64,000 bases of DNA. It comes from Procambarus clarkii. Its lineage: Eukaryota; Arthropoda; Malacostraca; Decapoda; Cambaridae. This document shows, in pieces, positions 45,590-58,673 of this stretch; within the stretch, counting starts at the first letter, position 1; the number at the start of each line of letters is the position of its first letter. Position numbers and translations under genes: made by a program. The notes beneath the pieces were generated by a model. It was not told the origin of the DNA, searched no databases, and worked only from the letters and a program-made list of their open reading frames with translations. Where the stretch lies: NCBI RefSeq assembly GCF_040958095.1, contig NC_091227.1, positions 14,630,262 through 14,694,261 on the forward strand, given 5' to 3'.

Positions 45590-46090
45590 CCCTGTGGAGA
45601 GAGAGAGAGCGCGAGAGTAAGGACAAGCTGAACAAGTGACTTCGTGATGAATTATTCAGTAAGAGTTAATTGGGCTAAGAGTAATTAGTTAATGAGCAAG
45701 TGGAGAAGCTGACGGAATGAGTAATTAAAGATCTCGTCTGAAAAAGAGGTGGAAATGATGATGGGGGCGAGGTGAGAGAGAGACCTGAGTGATATGTTAC
45801 AGTTTTAAGTTTATAAGTCATTTAAGAGAGCCCAAGCATGTGGAAGTTGAGCTAGTCTTTGTTAGTTACGATATTTTATGTCAATTAACAATGTTTTCCT
45901 TCATTTTAAGTTGTGTCAGTTGCGTTATCTTAGAATCTCTCAAAATGTCTAGCGATTTAAGAAGTACGTTTTATATGCGACTTATTTGTTTGAAAGTGCG
46001 GCTTAATTTGAAATAGAACATTACACCAAAATTTGATTCCATGTCTGAGGAGGAACGAGGTCACACAACTAGTATGTAGTAATGTGCATC
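45590..46090. other. Sequence upstream of serpin exon 1
   Basis: A (GA)n-like run at 45597-45615 supplies the acceptor pyrimidine tract for exon 1. The 5' UTR exon and promoter were not identified here. Confidence 0.5.
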
Positions 46091-46094
46091 TACT

Positions 46095-46240
46095 TACACT
46101 ACCCTTCGCCTACCCTTCATCACCATCTGTATTCTGCACCTTCCCTACCCTTCATCACCATCTGTAATCATCACCTTCCCTACCTTTCATTACCTTAAGT
46201 ATTCCTCACTTTCCTTAAAATTCATATTACCTATCTTTAT
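46095..46240. repeat. Degenerate ~40-bp tandem repeat
   Basis: CTACCCTTCATCACCATCTG and TATTCTGCACCTTCC-type words repeated about three times; the same words continue beyond the SINE at 46505-46560, which interrupts the array. Confidence 0.75.
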
Positions 46241-46243
46241 CTT

Positions 46244-46504
46244 CATGAGGTTATCTTGAGGTGATTTTGGGGCTTAGTGTCCCCGCGGCCCGGTCCTCGA
46301 CCAGGCCTCCTTTTGATACACACCCCCCTGGAAGCAGCCCGTAACGGCTGTCTAACTCCTAGGTACCTATTTACTGCTACGTGAGCAGGGGGGCATCAGG
46401 GTGAAAGAAAATCTGCCAATTTGTTTCCGACTCCACCGGGGATCGAACCCGGAACCTTAGGACTACGAATCTCGAGTGCTCTCCACTCAGCTGTCAGGCC
46501 TCCC
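46244..46504 (-). mobile_element. SINE-A, full copy inserted in a tandem repeat
   Basis: 3' end ATGAGGTTATCTTGAGGTGA, GGGGCTTAGTGTCCCCGCGG, CCTATTTACTGCTACGTGAG, box B complement GGGGATCGAACCCGG, then the tRNA-like head ending TGTCAGGCC. Confidence 0.92.
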
Positions 46505-46559
46505 CCTTCACCACATTCCCTACCCTTCACCACATTCTCAACCCTTCCCTACTTTTAAT

Positions 46560-47735
46560 CATCTTCCTTAAAGACTATCATCATCAATAAACAAACTTTT
46601 TCCCTCTTCCCACCCTCATCCACTCCTCTTCCCCTCTTCTATCCCTCTTATATAACCCCCCCTCATCTTTCCCCTTGGTTCCCTCACACTCTTCCCCCAT
46701 CCTCCCTACCCTCTCAGAAAATTTATTATTACGAAGCACTGTAACTGCTCAACAAATCTATGGAAAACTCAACAAATATTTCAGGCTTGATGAAAATCGC
46801 ACGCCCATGACACGTCCCTACCCAACCTTGAAAAAAAAATCTTAGATACAGATAACGCAATTCTCTCCACATCCCCCATAGGTATCTAAAAGTGCAGAAT
46901 TTCTTCTGACTTGGCTAACTTACAATTTTGTGGGGGTCACCAATGGAGCCGATTCCCTTTTAATGGACGCAATGGGGGACGACCTTGACCTACCTATGTC
47001 AGCCCCCCCCCCCCACATTACCAGCCATCATGCAAAGCGTGGCCACCAATGTCGGAAAACTCGACACCATTTACTGATATTAAATACAATATGCAGATAA
47101 TATTGCTGCTGTTGTGTAAATAACAAATTAACCTTAGAAATAGTGTTTATTCATACTGAAAATGAAGCACAGTGGAAATTTCCGTCAATAGAAAATGGGA
47201 TATGATTGCCACATGTCGCTAATAATTCACTAGCTAATTCTGTCGAGAACATTCTTAATATAGCAGCATTTGGACTGTAATCATCATAAGAATATCTTAC
47301 TTCAATCAACTTAATTATTATTACCAAAATAGAGTAAATGTGACCTTCCTACCTCTTAATTAATAAATTAAATAAAAAAAGGGGGCATTATCTTCAAATT
47401 TGGCCAAAATATGCATTAAGGGGGCATTTCCCTCCTGGACAAAAAGTTGTTCAATGTCAACCAATATTTTTTGACTATTTGTACATGAAAAGGGCTGCAA
47501 TTGTCCCAAGTTTCAGTACTGCAGCGAAAATAGAAGGGGAGATTTTTTGTTTTTTTGTTTTTTTTTCAACGAAGTTTACACATTTTCAAAATTTATTGAC
47601 ATCTGGACAAGAGTCAGGGTGTGGGTGGAGGAGAGCGGCCAGTAATTGTTAGACCAGAGTCGCGGGAGCAGAACAGTTCCAATAATATTCCATTGGACGA
47701 AGTGTTATGGAGACTAAATTAGTACTTCCATCAAC
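46560..47735. other. Intergenic sequence, no gene supported
   Basis: C/T-rich at 46590-46720. Nothing recognised as coding or as a repeat head. Confidence 0.5.
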
Positions 47736-47740
47736 GAGTT

Positions 47741-47998
47741 TCCGTGGTGTAGTGGTAAGACACTCACCTGGCGTTCCGCAAGCGCTTTGTCATGGGTTCG
47801 TATCCTGGCCGGGGAGGATTTACTGGGTGCAAATCCTTAACTGTATCCTCTGTTTAACTAAACAGTAAAATGTGTACTTGGTTGTAAAAACGATTCTTCG
47901 TGGGGGTCGTATTCCAGGGACCTGCCCGAATCGCTAAGCGTTCTAGTGGCCGTACAAGAATGTAACAACTCTTGTATATATCTCAAAAAAAAAAAAAA
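47741..47998 (+). mobile_element. SINE-D, tRNA-derived with poly(A) end
   Basis: The head TCCGTGGTGTAGTGGTAAGA has a box A-like TGTAGTGGTAAGA, and box B is GGGTTCGTATCC, in a tRNA-like arrangement. The body includes GGTCGTATTCCAGGGACCTG and ends in a run of about 16 A. Confidence 0.85.
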
Positions 47999-47999
47999 A

Positions 48000-50900
48000 A
48001 TGCAGTCATCATCTAAACAGGGAAATGTCTTTCCGAAATCTTATCGAGTCATTCATGGCCAGTAATGTTAGGTAGATAAAATTATTTTCAGGTTAGAACA
48101 CGCGACAGCGACATAACCCAGGCAATTATTCCTTGGTCTTTATCTTATAATTAATTACCAATATATAGGCTCATATAGCTGTCATATATATAGGATTACT
48201 GCTATTATTGCAAGTGCCATTCGACAGGTTTAGCAGAAGAGGAACAAGAATTAATCCTAGAACTACAGTACATTAGTTGGAGGCCAGCCACACCCACAAA
48301 TTGGATCGTCTGGCTTATTCATCCGTGTTCCTACTGGTTGACTAGGCACACTACCATACAATAAGATATTTTTATTACACCCTATTTTTAATTACTAATA
48401 TATGTAGTCTAACACTGTAGTGAATGTCTGCTAATCAATAGTTTTGATTAACTACATATAAACAATATAAATCCCCATAATGTGTAAGGTGACCGATGTG
48501 TAAAGATATTTTAGAAATACAGTCCACTAAACATCACACAATTTGCTATCGAAATATATAAACCTAAAATATAAATTCTATATAAATTCATATAAATTAA
48601 ATCAATATAAATCTCACAGGTCGGTTCCCCACAACCAATCTCAAATGGACAGAAGCAGCCAATGCTATGCGAATTTTAGAGCTTAAACTCAATTATCGGG
48701 ACAGTGAGTAACTAACTTTTTCAATCTATAGATGGCAGTTCACCATCCCCCATGAGTCAAAATTATTCCCCATGGAGGAAATAATATGTTTAAGAAGTTT
48801 GTGTCTCACGAGTCTTGATGCATTCTTGTCGCACTAAATTATATTCTTGTTGCAAATTGAACATTGTTGCAATATTAGCAACATATGCGGGACGGTAATG
48901 TATTATTTTGAGGTTTAAGAGATGAAACTTAAAGGGGGTTAAAGAAGGTTTAGAGTGAACCAGAGAGGAATCTTCAGGGCGTTAACCGGGGTTCAGAATG
49001 ATTTAAAGGGAATCTTAGAGCATGAACAGAGGTTCCGAGTGAGCCAGAAGAGGATCTTAATTGATCCATGAAAATGAGGCGTCAGTGGATAAATGGATCT
49101 TAAAGATCACTGTATGGGTAAAAGTGTTGAGTCTGTGATTGAAAGGCGTTATATCCTTTAGTGGATGGATGGAAGTTACGGATAAAGGATAGAAGCCATT
49201 ATCTGATTATTGGATACATGAAATATGGTTAGTCAGTGGACGAAACTGTGAAATCACTAGAAGGATAAAACTATTAAGCCAGTGGACAAAAGTAACTATT
49301 TGGCCAGTGGATAAATGGAACAGGTTATGTCGATGGTTGTAGGAAACCTGTTGTGCCAGTGGGTGGATGGGTGGAACTGTTACTGTCATTTAAATATTAT
49401 ATATTTTAGGCTGAGTCGTAACTCTGATGCCTTAATAATGCCTCTAAATCTCACGCATGTCACTCAAAGAACCGGCTACAAGAATAGAGAAATGTATAGA
49501 AGAGAACACGAGGAAAGTAAGGCAAATAGTCCAGACAGACGAGGTAGTTTGGTGGAAAGTGAGGAAGTACGCAATGAAAACTACCCCTTTAAATTCTACT
49601 CGCAACTATCCACATAAGGCACAGTTATCTCCTAAGCTAAGATAATGGGTCTTTATAAGAGAAGGCAACAGAAAATGGAGACGCAGCCTTAAGGAGTTCA
49701 GGGATAACTAACCTAGAAATGGATTAAGTGCCTTGCGCCACCGAAATGATGACAGAGAAATTGCTATCCGGCTCTGATAATTCTTCGGGAGTTGATCGGA
49801 AATGGGAGAGAAAATTGGGTTTGTGGTAATGGATCAGTGCTCGGTGCATGAGGGAGGAAGAGAAGACTGGGATAGGAGTTTGGAAAGTAGAATCAAAGGA
49901 ATAGGGGACAAGCAGAGACACGAACCATGAGAGGATAAAAAAAGATAAGAAACGGTTATTGGAGAGGGTGGAAAGGTTAGCGATGTAAAGTTAAAGCTGG
50001 AGTAAGAGAGAGGGAAGAAGACGTCGTGAAGGAAATCTATGATGTAAGACAATGGATGAGATAGAGGGAGTTAATAATAACTGCAAGAAGTTACCAAGGG
50101 CTTTAGAAATTCATACCATACACTCTGAACTGTGTGATCTGTCCGGCTTGGGGTTGGGGGCCTTCTTTTGATAATTACTGCCTCGTCCCGCCCTGACTCG
50201 CCTTATGTCTTCCTATTTCTCTATCCGTCACTACACATCTTAACAGAAACTTTGCATCGAAAAAGGATTTAGAACATTCAAACAAACTCGTGTTGTTTCT
50301 TGCATCCCATTAAAAACCAATCATGTATCCAGATATTTCAATTCACAACATACCAAACATTGACTACCAGCAAAAGTAGCAACTCTGCCAACTACTCCCA
50401 TTACCGAAATGCATGAGTTGTCAAACATCGACCAGCAGCAGCTGGTCTAACAACCACTCCTAGGACAACCCTACCAACATCTCCCATTACAGAAATGCAT
50501 GACTTTTCTCCCATACCGTTACAGTGCTCTTTTTACATTAATCATTTGTTCATTCTGCAGCATATGATACAAGGCTAAATTATCCAGTGGGTCCAGTTTT
50601 ATATCTTCATGTTCATAAGTAAATAATTTTAATCCTCCTTTTTTATGGGACATTTACAATCACAAGTATCATACAGTTTTGTGAAGATGAACAAGACGTT
50701 TTAGGTCGGTATATAACGATCACTCTGACCAATCCAGCTCCTCGAAATGTTGTCACCTGTGCGGAGAGTGGACTTACGCGACTACGTTAAGAATGCGTTA
50801 TAAATCTACGTTGATCTTCATCTTCCCAGCTGACTAAGACCCAGCCCCTTAGAACATGTAGCTTTCTCTAAGTGACATTCGAGTAAAAAGGTCTAAGGAC

Positions 50901-51098
50901 CTTCAAACTCTCGCGCCAAGGGAATTTCATTTTAATAAACTCAAACATGAATAGAAACGGTATTCATGGAGAAATAAATTAAAATACAGCCAATAATGCA
51001 CAATACAGCAGTTAATATGAGCAAAAATATTAACACCTTTTTTCAAATTATTGGCGTTAGCTTAAGAGGCTGAAATACGCACAGTGAGCTTACGAACT

Positions 51099-51100
<2 letters not shown>
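48000..51100. other. Intergenic sequence, no gene supported
   Basis: About 3.1 kb without a recognised repeat head, long array or coding signal. Short repeated phrases include GTTAAAGAAGGTTTAGAGTG-type words at 48930-49040 and GCCAGTGGATAAATGGA-type words at 49230-49380. Confidence 0.5.

Positions 51101-51102
<2 letters not shown>

Positions 51103-51186
<84 letters not shown>
51103..51186. repeat. (CA)n microsatellite
   Basis: About 84 bases of CA. Confidence 0.97.
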
Positions 51187-51187
<1 letters not shown>

Positions 51188-51414
51188 ATAATGTGAGCCT
51201 GATCAAGATAAAGTTTACACTACACTCCGCAATGTCCCATTAAATACCGGCCTTGCCAGCACGAGGGCCGATGCACGAGCCGCAATACGAGTTAATTTCC
51301 TATCCCACGGGGCTCAGCCCTCCGCCATCCGGCTTTTATGACGAGTTAATTACCAATTACTGGACAAAGTATTGGCGAGGAGAGAAATATGCGGGGGTGA
51401 AAGATTGAGCGCAA

Positions 51415-51418
<4 letters not shown>

Positions 51419-51488
<70 letters not shown>
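51419..51488. repeat. (GT)n microsatellite
   Basis: About 70 bases of GT; with the (CA)n at 51103 it forms an inverted pair about 230 bp apart. Confidence 0.97.
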
Positions 51489-51493
<5 letters not shown>

Positions 51494-51639
51494 TCAAATA
51501 GTTATAGTTTTCTTATTATTGTTGAAAACCCTTCGCACACCTGACAAGAGCTGAGTTACGATGTTTCAATCCGTTCTAGACCATTATCAAGTCCAGGACA
51601 CACCTGGATAGACGGATGGACCAAAACGTTATCACTATT

Positions 51640-51840
51640 TTCAGGTGTGTGGGTTGGGTATCTAATTTTCAGATGTGTGGGTTGGGTTTCTAATTTTCAG
51701 ATGTGTGGGTTGGGTGTCTAATTTTCAGATATGTGGGTTGGGTGTCTAATTTTCAGATATGTGGGTTGGGTGTCTAATTTTCAGATATGTGGGTTGGGTG
51801 TCTAATTTTCAGATATGTGGGTTGGGTGTCTAATTTTCAG
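51640..51840. repeat. 28-bp minisatellite, ~7 copies
   Basis: Unit TTTTCAGATATGTGGGTTGG plus GTGTCTAA. It starts immediately after a diverged piece of the 9.3-kb repeat (GACGGATGGACCAAAACGTT at 51611) and shares its CAGGTGTGTGGGTTGGGT continuation. Confidence 0.94.
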
Positions 51841-51959
51841 TCACATTATTGTGAATTATTTTCTGCTTATGACGTAATTTTTTTAGTTTCTTTTGATGCT
51901 TATAGTAGACAGGAGGGCTGTGTAGGCCTACCTGTTCCTTTGTCACGCTGCACGCCAAA

Positions 51960-52095
51960 ACAGTTGATTGTCTCCCGGGCATCTATATGGCGCTAGGAGA
52001 ACAGAGGCACCAGGTGAATGGAAACTTTGCATTATGGGTGTTCTGCCTCGGGAATCGAACCCTAAACATTTCAGCTCTGAATCGAAGTGCGTGTG
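51960..52095 (-). mobile_element. Diverged SINE with tRNA-like head
   Basis: TCTCCCGGGCATCTATATGG, CAGAGGCACCAGGTGAATGG, GGGAATCGAACCCTAAAC on the plus strand parallel a minus-strand SINE-A-like layout. Confidence 0.6.
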
Positions 52096-52364
52096 AATTC
52101 GAACATATAGTACATTAACGTATGTATTTTTATCATGTATATATGTGTGTCTGCTTGTCAGTGTATACATTTTTTTGTGAATGTGTATGTTCTGTATGAA
52201 TCGTTGTGTTCTTGTGTGTGTACGTATGTTATCCTGAGTATGTGTTTTTATGCCTTTTGTGTATCGCTGTCATTGTCTCGCAGTAACTATGTTCATCTTT
52301 GCCTATTTGTCTGAGTCTCTCTAAGTGTTCGTCTCTGTGTCCACCATCTCAATATTTTAACCAT

Positions 52365-53090
52365 TTCCTCCACTCCAACACGGGAACTAACAAATCCCCT
52401 CCACTCCAACACGGGAACTAACAAATCCCCTCCACTCCAACACGGAAAACTAACAAATCCCCTCCACTCCAACACGGGAAACTAACAAATCCCCTCCACT
52501 CCAACACGGGAAACTAACAAATCCCCTCCACTCCAACACGGGAAACTAACAAATCCCCTCCACTCCAACACGGGAAACTAACAAATCCCCTCCACTCCAA
52601 CACGGGAACTAACAAATCCCCTCCACTCCAACACGGGAAACTAACAAATCCCCTCCACTCCAACACGGGAACTAACAAATCCCCTCCACTCCAACACGAG
52701 AACTAACAAATCCCCTCCACTCCAACACGAGAACTAACAAATCCCCTCCACTCCAACACGAGAACTAACAAATCCCCTCCACTCCAACACGAGAACTAAC
52801 AAATCCCCTCCACTCCAACACGGGAACTAACAAATCCCCTCCACTCCAGCATGGAAACTAACAAATCCCCTCCACTCCAACACGGGAACTAACAAATCCC
52901 CTCCACTCCAACACGGGAAACTAACAAATCCCCTCCACTCCAACACGGGAACTAACAAATCCCCTCCACTCCAACATGGGAAACTAACAAATCCCCTCCA
53001 CTCCAACACGGGAAACTAACAAATCCCCTCCACTCCAACACGGGAAACTAACAAATCCCCTCCACTCCAACACGGGAACTAACAAATCCT
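52365..53090. repeat. 31/32-bp minisatellite, ~23 copies
   Basis: Unit CCTCCACTCCAACACGGGAA plus ACTAACAAATCC, with units of 31 or 32 bp depending on one A. Confidence 0.97.
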
Positions 53091-53780
53091 TACACTCCAT
53101 CACTATAACCAATGTCTCCACTTAGAACCTGTCACCAATCCCCTCTACACGCTGGTACAAGCCTCAAATCCTCTCCCCACGCCTCCGCAAGCTCAACTGA
53201 GTCCAATTAGGTGAACAGCAGCGCTACCTTTCCTCCAGCACTGCATGTTTGGTTGTGTGAATTCACTCCAAAACAGATGATAACCAAAATTAAAATTAAT
53301 CCAATAATTAAAAAAACTGACTTTTACCAATACTAAAGCTATGATAGCAAACGGTGCCTTCTGTAATATATTAAAATTTATAGGAAGCCGTGTTTTTGTT
53401 GCAAATTGATATTAATGGAAAATGTGTTTGCTAAATATTTTCGAATAGTGTATACCTTCTCTTTTACCTGTTGGTAAATATAATTATTTGTGTATATGAA
53501 AACACAAGCGGGTAATGCTTGACTGAGAGGCAAGAAATATGAGATGAAATAAAAGAGCTCTTGCAAGGATGTTGCAGTCAACTCGTGTAAGGTAATTCCT
53601 CGACTCTGTTGCAAGCTCTCCTTAACAAGGGACTCTCGCTTTTTGACATGAGAGAAGAAAAGCTCTGTTAAGAGGATTGCAAGAAAGTGGAAGAGAAGAT
53701 GTTGCGGTCATAAGGTGCGTGTACTCAACTCACCTGTAACTCGGAGGAATGAACGAAAAGCATGAGTAGAGGTTAATAGC
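53091..53780. other. Intergenic sequence, no gene supported
   Basis: No repeat head or coding signal beyond short low-quality open frames. Confidence 0.5.
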
Positions 53781-53782
53781 CT

Positions 53783-54039
53783 GGGACCAGATTCACGAAG
53801 CAGTTACGCTAGTACTTACGAACGTGTACATCTTTCCTCAATCTTTGACGGCTTTGTTTACATTTATTAAACAGTTTACAAGCATGACAACTTCCCAATC
53901 AACTGGTTTTATAGTTATAAACAGCCTCCTGGTGCTTCGGAGTTCATTAACTGTTAATAATTGTAAACAAAGCCGCCAAAGACTGAGAAAAAATGTGCAG
54001 GTTCGTAAGTTCTTGCGTAATTGCTTTGTGAATCTGGCC
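53783..54039 (+). mobile_element. MITE-2, copy 2
   Basis: 257 bp, about 85-90% like copy 1 by eye, ends GGGACCAGATTCACGAAGCA and GCTTTGTGAATCTGGCC. The terminal repeats have diverged more than in copy 1, so this copy is probably older. Confidence 0.88.
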
Positions 54040-54848
54040 GATAGGACAAGACGATGGGTCCCTAGTGCGTCTTGATCGCCGGAGTGGAGATTGGTAATGA
54101 TGCGTGAGCATTATTGGAATTAGATTGTGTCCGTGTTTGGGTGATTGTGTGTGATGATTTTGCAATACAGAGAGAGAGGAGTTTGGATTAATGAGGCGAG
54201 GTTCACTAGACACTTTGAAAAGGATGTTGATAGAAACACTGAATATTTGCATTCCTGTAAATTGCATTGTGAGAGAGAGTGTCCTTGTTTCGTGTCCAAA
54301 AATGAGTCAATTAGTTTTATGGGTAATGATTTTGTTCACAAAATAACGAAACCAGATTGCCCATATAGTATGTAGGGTTGGGTATAGCGAGAAATAGGTA
54401 GATGGATTAGGTGGTATGGGTGTTAAGGAAAAGTGGGGCATTTGGAGAAATAGGGAGATAAAGAGTACTTGGAATAGGAAGTTTGAGAGAATCATTGAGG
54501 AAATTGGACGAAGTGTGAGTAAGTTCACAGCTGATCTGGTGACGGAAAATATCATAATGGATGAGTCTGAGTACAGATCACCTGGTTTGTAATACTGATT
54601 GGTTATAGCTATAAAGCACATACAAGTAGTAAATACACCAGCATAAATCTCCACAACTCCTCAAGGAACACAGACACACATCAGGGCCAAAGGAAATTAA
54701 TAACAAAGGAAGCCAGAAGAATTATGTAGCTAAAATACACCAGAAAAATACCACACAAAGATCGGCCGACGATACTTTAAGGCGAAAACGACGTTGCTAA
54801 GATTACGATCTTATAATTAGTAAGTCGATATTATTGTAGATAACTCAG

Positions 54849-54850
<2 letters not shown>
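54040..54850. other. Intergenic sequence, no gene supported
   Basis: Open frames on both strands at 54145-54375 and 54307-54654 lack recognisable motifs. Confidence 0.45.

Positions 54851-54851
<1 letters not shown>

Positions 54852-54922
<71 letters not shown>
54852..54922. repeat. (TA)n microsatellite
   Basis: TA tract. Confidence 0.97.
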
Positions 54923-54926
<4 letters not shown>

Positions 54927-55214
54927 GTGTGTGTGTTTGTGTGATTTTTTTATTATTAGTTGTCATGAATCAAAATATATGTATATGATGAGGACTGCAA
55001 TTACATTTTCCTTTCCTCATTATTGGATAGGCCGTTGGTAATTAAGAGTTAATGACTTCTGTGGCGAGTGATATAATCCCCCCACGCAGATATTTTTGTA
55101 CCTGGCGGCTTAATTATCGTCGACAACAGGAAATGTCCAATTTAAGGCTGGACAACAAATCATTTTGCTAACAACCGTGTACATAAATGTGTTTTATCGC
55201 TGTGTGTGTGCTTG

Positions 55215-55218
<4 letters not shown>

Positions 55219-55282
<64 letters not shown>
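55219..55282. repeat. (TA)n microsatellite
   Basis: TA tract. Confidence 0.97.
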
Positions 55283-55285
<3 letters not shown>

Positions 55286-56074
55286 GTGGTACTCTTAAAC
55301 CGAGACATTGACTCTCCTGGTACAAAACAACACATCTGGATGTGTTTTAGGTCGTAGGGAAGAGAGAAAGTAATATTATGGTCTGTAATATCACAGACAA
55401 AAACCGAAGATATAGGTGACTCTGAGAGCCCTTGGTGTTATTGGAGAACACTGGAACACTGCCAGCAGAGGGAGCAGAACCCTCCCTTTACATCCTCGAC
55501 AATGTTTACTGTTATATCCACCTCTTCGTAAATTTTATAACTTCTTCATAAGAGTCGCTGGAAAAGTAACTAGGAGACATTTTTTTTTAATTAAGGCGAG
55601 GTATTCTTGGATGTTTTAAGTTATTATTAGATTTTAAGAATGTGTTTTTAAGGTTTTAGCTTCTCAAGGCTTCAGCAAGGCAGTTAAATATCATAGGAAT
55701 GTTTTGAAGCTTAGTTAATGTTTACTATGAGCTAACTTAGTTAAATGTTAACTATGAGCTTGCGAGGGTAATTCAGCATTGTTGTGATGTCAGTCCACAC
55801 TGTTGGAAAGACTTTTGACAACTCTAGTAATGTTCACTAGATATGTGAAATATTGACTATTCCCATTGGATCCTCCACTTGGAATGGAAGATGAAGCAAC
55901 GGCCTCGTCTCTTACAGGGATATCGTTCGATCCTTGAAGGTTCAAGCTGCTGGGAACAGTTCCTGGATTCCATCCACATATTCCATCATCTTGTCTCCAA
56001 ATGCTTTATTGAGCCTGTATCTGAGAACATGTCTGTGATATGCATACACATTAGCATTAGCATTTACAAACATA

Positions 56075-56078
<4 letters not shown>
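55283..56078. other. Intergenic sequence, no gene supported
   Basis: Short duplication of TTAATGTTTACTATGAGCT and TTAAATGTTAACTATGAGCT near 55713-55762. No coding signal. Confidence 0.5.

Positions 56079-56162
<84 letters not shown>
56079..56162. repeat. (TA)n microsatellite
   Basis: TA tract. Confidence 0.97.
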
Positions 56163-56166
<4 letters not shown>

Positions 56167-56804
56167 CAACTACCCGGTTATATTACTCTAACGTCAAGCT
56201 GGAGCAGTCAGTGTCGTCTATTGAGAGAAAAATTATCATTCTAGTGATTGCGAATCAGAGACTATAGTGTACCGTGAGAACAGGAACATTAAAATTATCC
56301 CGTTTCCACATTCATAGGATGCGATGGCGTGAGCTTGGAGATGAGAGGTAAAAAATGAATGTGAAAGGTTATAAATACTAGAAATATATGTATTGTCTTC
56401 CACTCGTTATATCATGCGCACAATATATTATCATGGCTGAACAAACACACACACACACACACTCTAGCAGTTGTCCACGGAAGCATCCAGCCATTTCGTA
56501 AGAGTTATGATTTACAGTTCTCGTAAATTTTCATGTGTAGTATATGTAAATATACCCCTTCACTCCTTACTTATAAACCATATTAATCCATCCTTTTCAA
56601 TGACAGTTTCCCATGGATATTTCTTTTACTCTTTCCCCACCTATTAACTCTCTACCTATTAACACATTCACCCTCTGCCCTCACCTTCCCGGCTTCCCTT
56701 TCCTCTATTTCCTATATAATATACTCGAGGACATACTCTTCGCCACTCTACCTTCATCGATTCGTTTAAAACGTACCCAAACAATTGATATACTCTCTCC
56801 TCAT

Positions 56805-57000
56805 TGTCTCCCTGACGTTTAACGTTGTCTCCATGACGTTTAACGTTGTCTCCATGACGTTTAACGTTGTCTCCTTGACGTTTAACGTTGTCTCCATGAC
56901 GTTTAACGTTGTCTCCATGACGTTTAACGTTGTCTCCATGACGTTTAACGTTGTCTCCATGACGTTTAACGTTGTCTCCATGACGTTTAACGTTCTCTTA
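56805..57000. repeat. 21-bp minisatellite, ~9 copies
   Basis: Unit CATGACGTTTAACGTTGTCT plus C. 21 is a multiple of three, so one reading phase stays open on each strand; no gene context supports translation. Confidence 0.97.
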
Positions 57001-57269
57001 ACACCACACAAGCTTCTAGAAATTGTCTATATCTTGTGCTCTATCTTAGTTTTGTTTTTGTTTACATTTATGCCATACATAAATGTAAACAAATGCACTA
57101 TATCTCACTCCTTCATACAGCCTTCTTTCATCTACTTCCATTTCGTATTTTCTTTCACTACGACTTTCACTGCAGCATTCACTTTGATTCTGAGGTATTT
57201 TGGGTCGTATCACATACCCCAAAGATTCCCCTCCCCCAGGGATTCCCAGGAGGATTATTTGTTGTTATA

Positions 57270-57893
57270 GATTCAGCTACTCGGAACAAGTTCCAAGTAG
57301 CACGGGCTATGGTGAGCCCGTAACTTACCTGGCACAGGAGCGGGGCAAGTAGCACGGGCTATGGTGAGCCTGTAGTGGACTTAACTGGCACAGGAGCGGG
57401 ACAAGTAGCACGGGCTATGGTGAGCCCGTAGTGGACTTACCTGGCACAGGAGCGGGGCAAGTAGCACGGGCTATGGTGAGCCTGTAGTGGACTTAACTGG
57501 CACAGGAGCGGGGCAAGTAGCACGGGCTATGGTGAGCCCGTAGTGGACTTACCTGGCACAGGAGCGGGGCAAGTAGCACGGGCTATGGTGAGCCCGTAGT
57601 GGACTTACCTGGCACAGGAGCGGGGCAAGTAGCACGGGCTATGGTGAGCCCGTAGTGGACTTACCTGGCACAGGAGCGGGGCAAGTAGCACGGGCTATGG
57701 TGAGCCCGTAGTGGACTTACCTGGCACAGGAGCGGGGCAAGTAGCACGGGCTATGGTGAGCCTGTAGTGGACTTAACTGGCACAGGAGCGGGGCAAGTAG
57801 CACGGGCTATGGTGAGCCCGTAGTGGACTTACCTGGCACAGGAGCGGGGCAAGTAGCACGGGCTATGGTGAGCCCGTAGTGGGTCCCAGAGGA
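57270..57893. repeat. 57-bp minisatellite, ~10 copies
   Basis: Starts with GATTCAGCTACTCGGAACAA and then repeats CAAGTAGCACGGGCTATGGT, GAGCCCGTAGTGGACTTACC and TGGCACAGGAGCGGGG. Copies come in two alternating forms (GAGCCCGTAG...TTACC versus GAGCCTGTAG...TTAAC). Confidence 0.96.
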
Positions 57894-58673
57894 GGAGAAC
57901 GACCCCGTGACCTGGAACATACCATCGTCCATCTCCGCCCGACCAGCCGGGACTTCGTTTCCCAGGACAAAATAATTGAATTCCGAAGGTGATAATGAGT
58001 TCGAGGTCCCTAGGCACTGCTCCTCCTCCTCCTGTTTCTTCTTTCTTGTTACACTAAAAATGTTTGGTTTCTATAATCCATCTTTTCCCAAAAAGTTTTA
58101 TAAGAGAATTGCTGTATCTTATGAAAAAAAAACGTCTAGAAAAATATTTTTTAGGTGTATATGGAGGTCTTATACGGCCAAATGTTATATTTTCAGAATT
58201 AGACCATACAATTATTTTTTGGGGGGGTACAGATATTGTCGTAATTGATTTACGATGTGATTGAATTGAACTTTTGAAAATATACCTTAGACAGTGGACT
58301 TTACATTGATCTTATTTTGCTAGGCCTATTGTATGTCATTGGACTTCTAAACGCCTTGTAACGTCTTGTTAAGTCTAGTTAATTATTTTCTTGTAAAATA
58401 ACTGCTAATTTTGTGATGTGCAGATTTATTTTTATAAATATTACAAGTTCTGCCAATTTGGCAAACCGGTTTCTGCTAATGATTCTCTTAACAATGTTAC
58501 ATAACAGGAAAACACGTACCAGGAAGAAAATTCCTGTAACATTCACACTATTTCCTAATGAGGACTACAAACAACGTAGTTTTGATCCACACAATTAAAA
58601 CCGTCAGTCACTATTTTTCTGTCACTGTTTTTCTGTGACTTGGACAAGCAGCCCATACGAAACTTTTTTTTAT

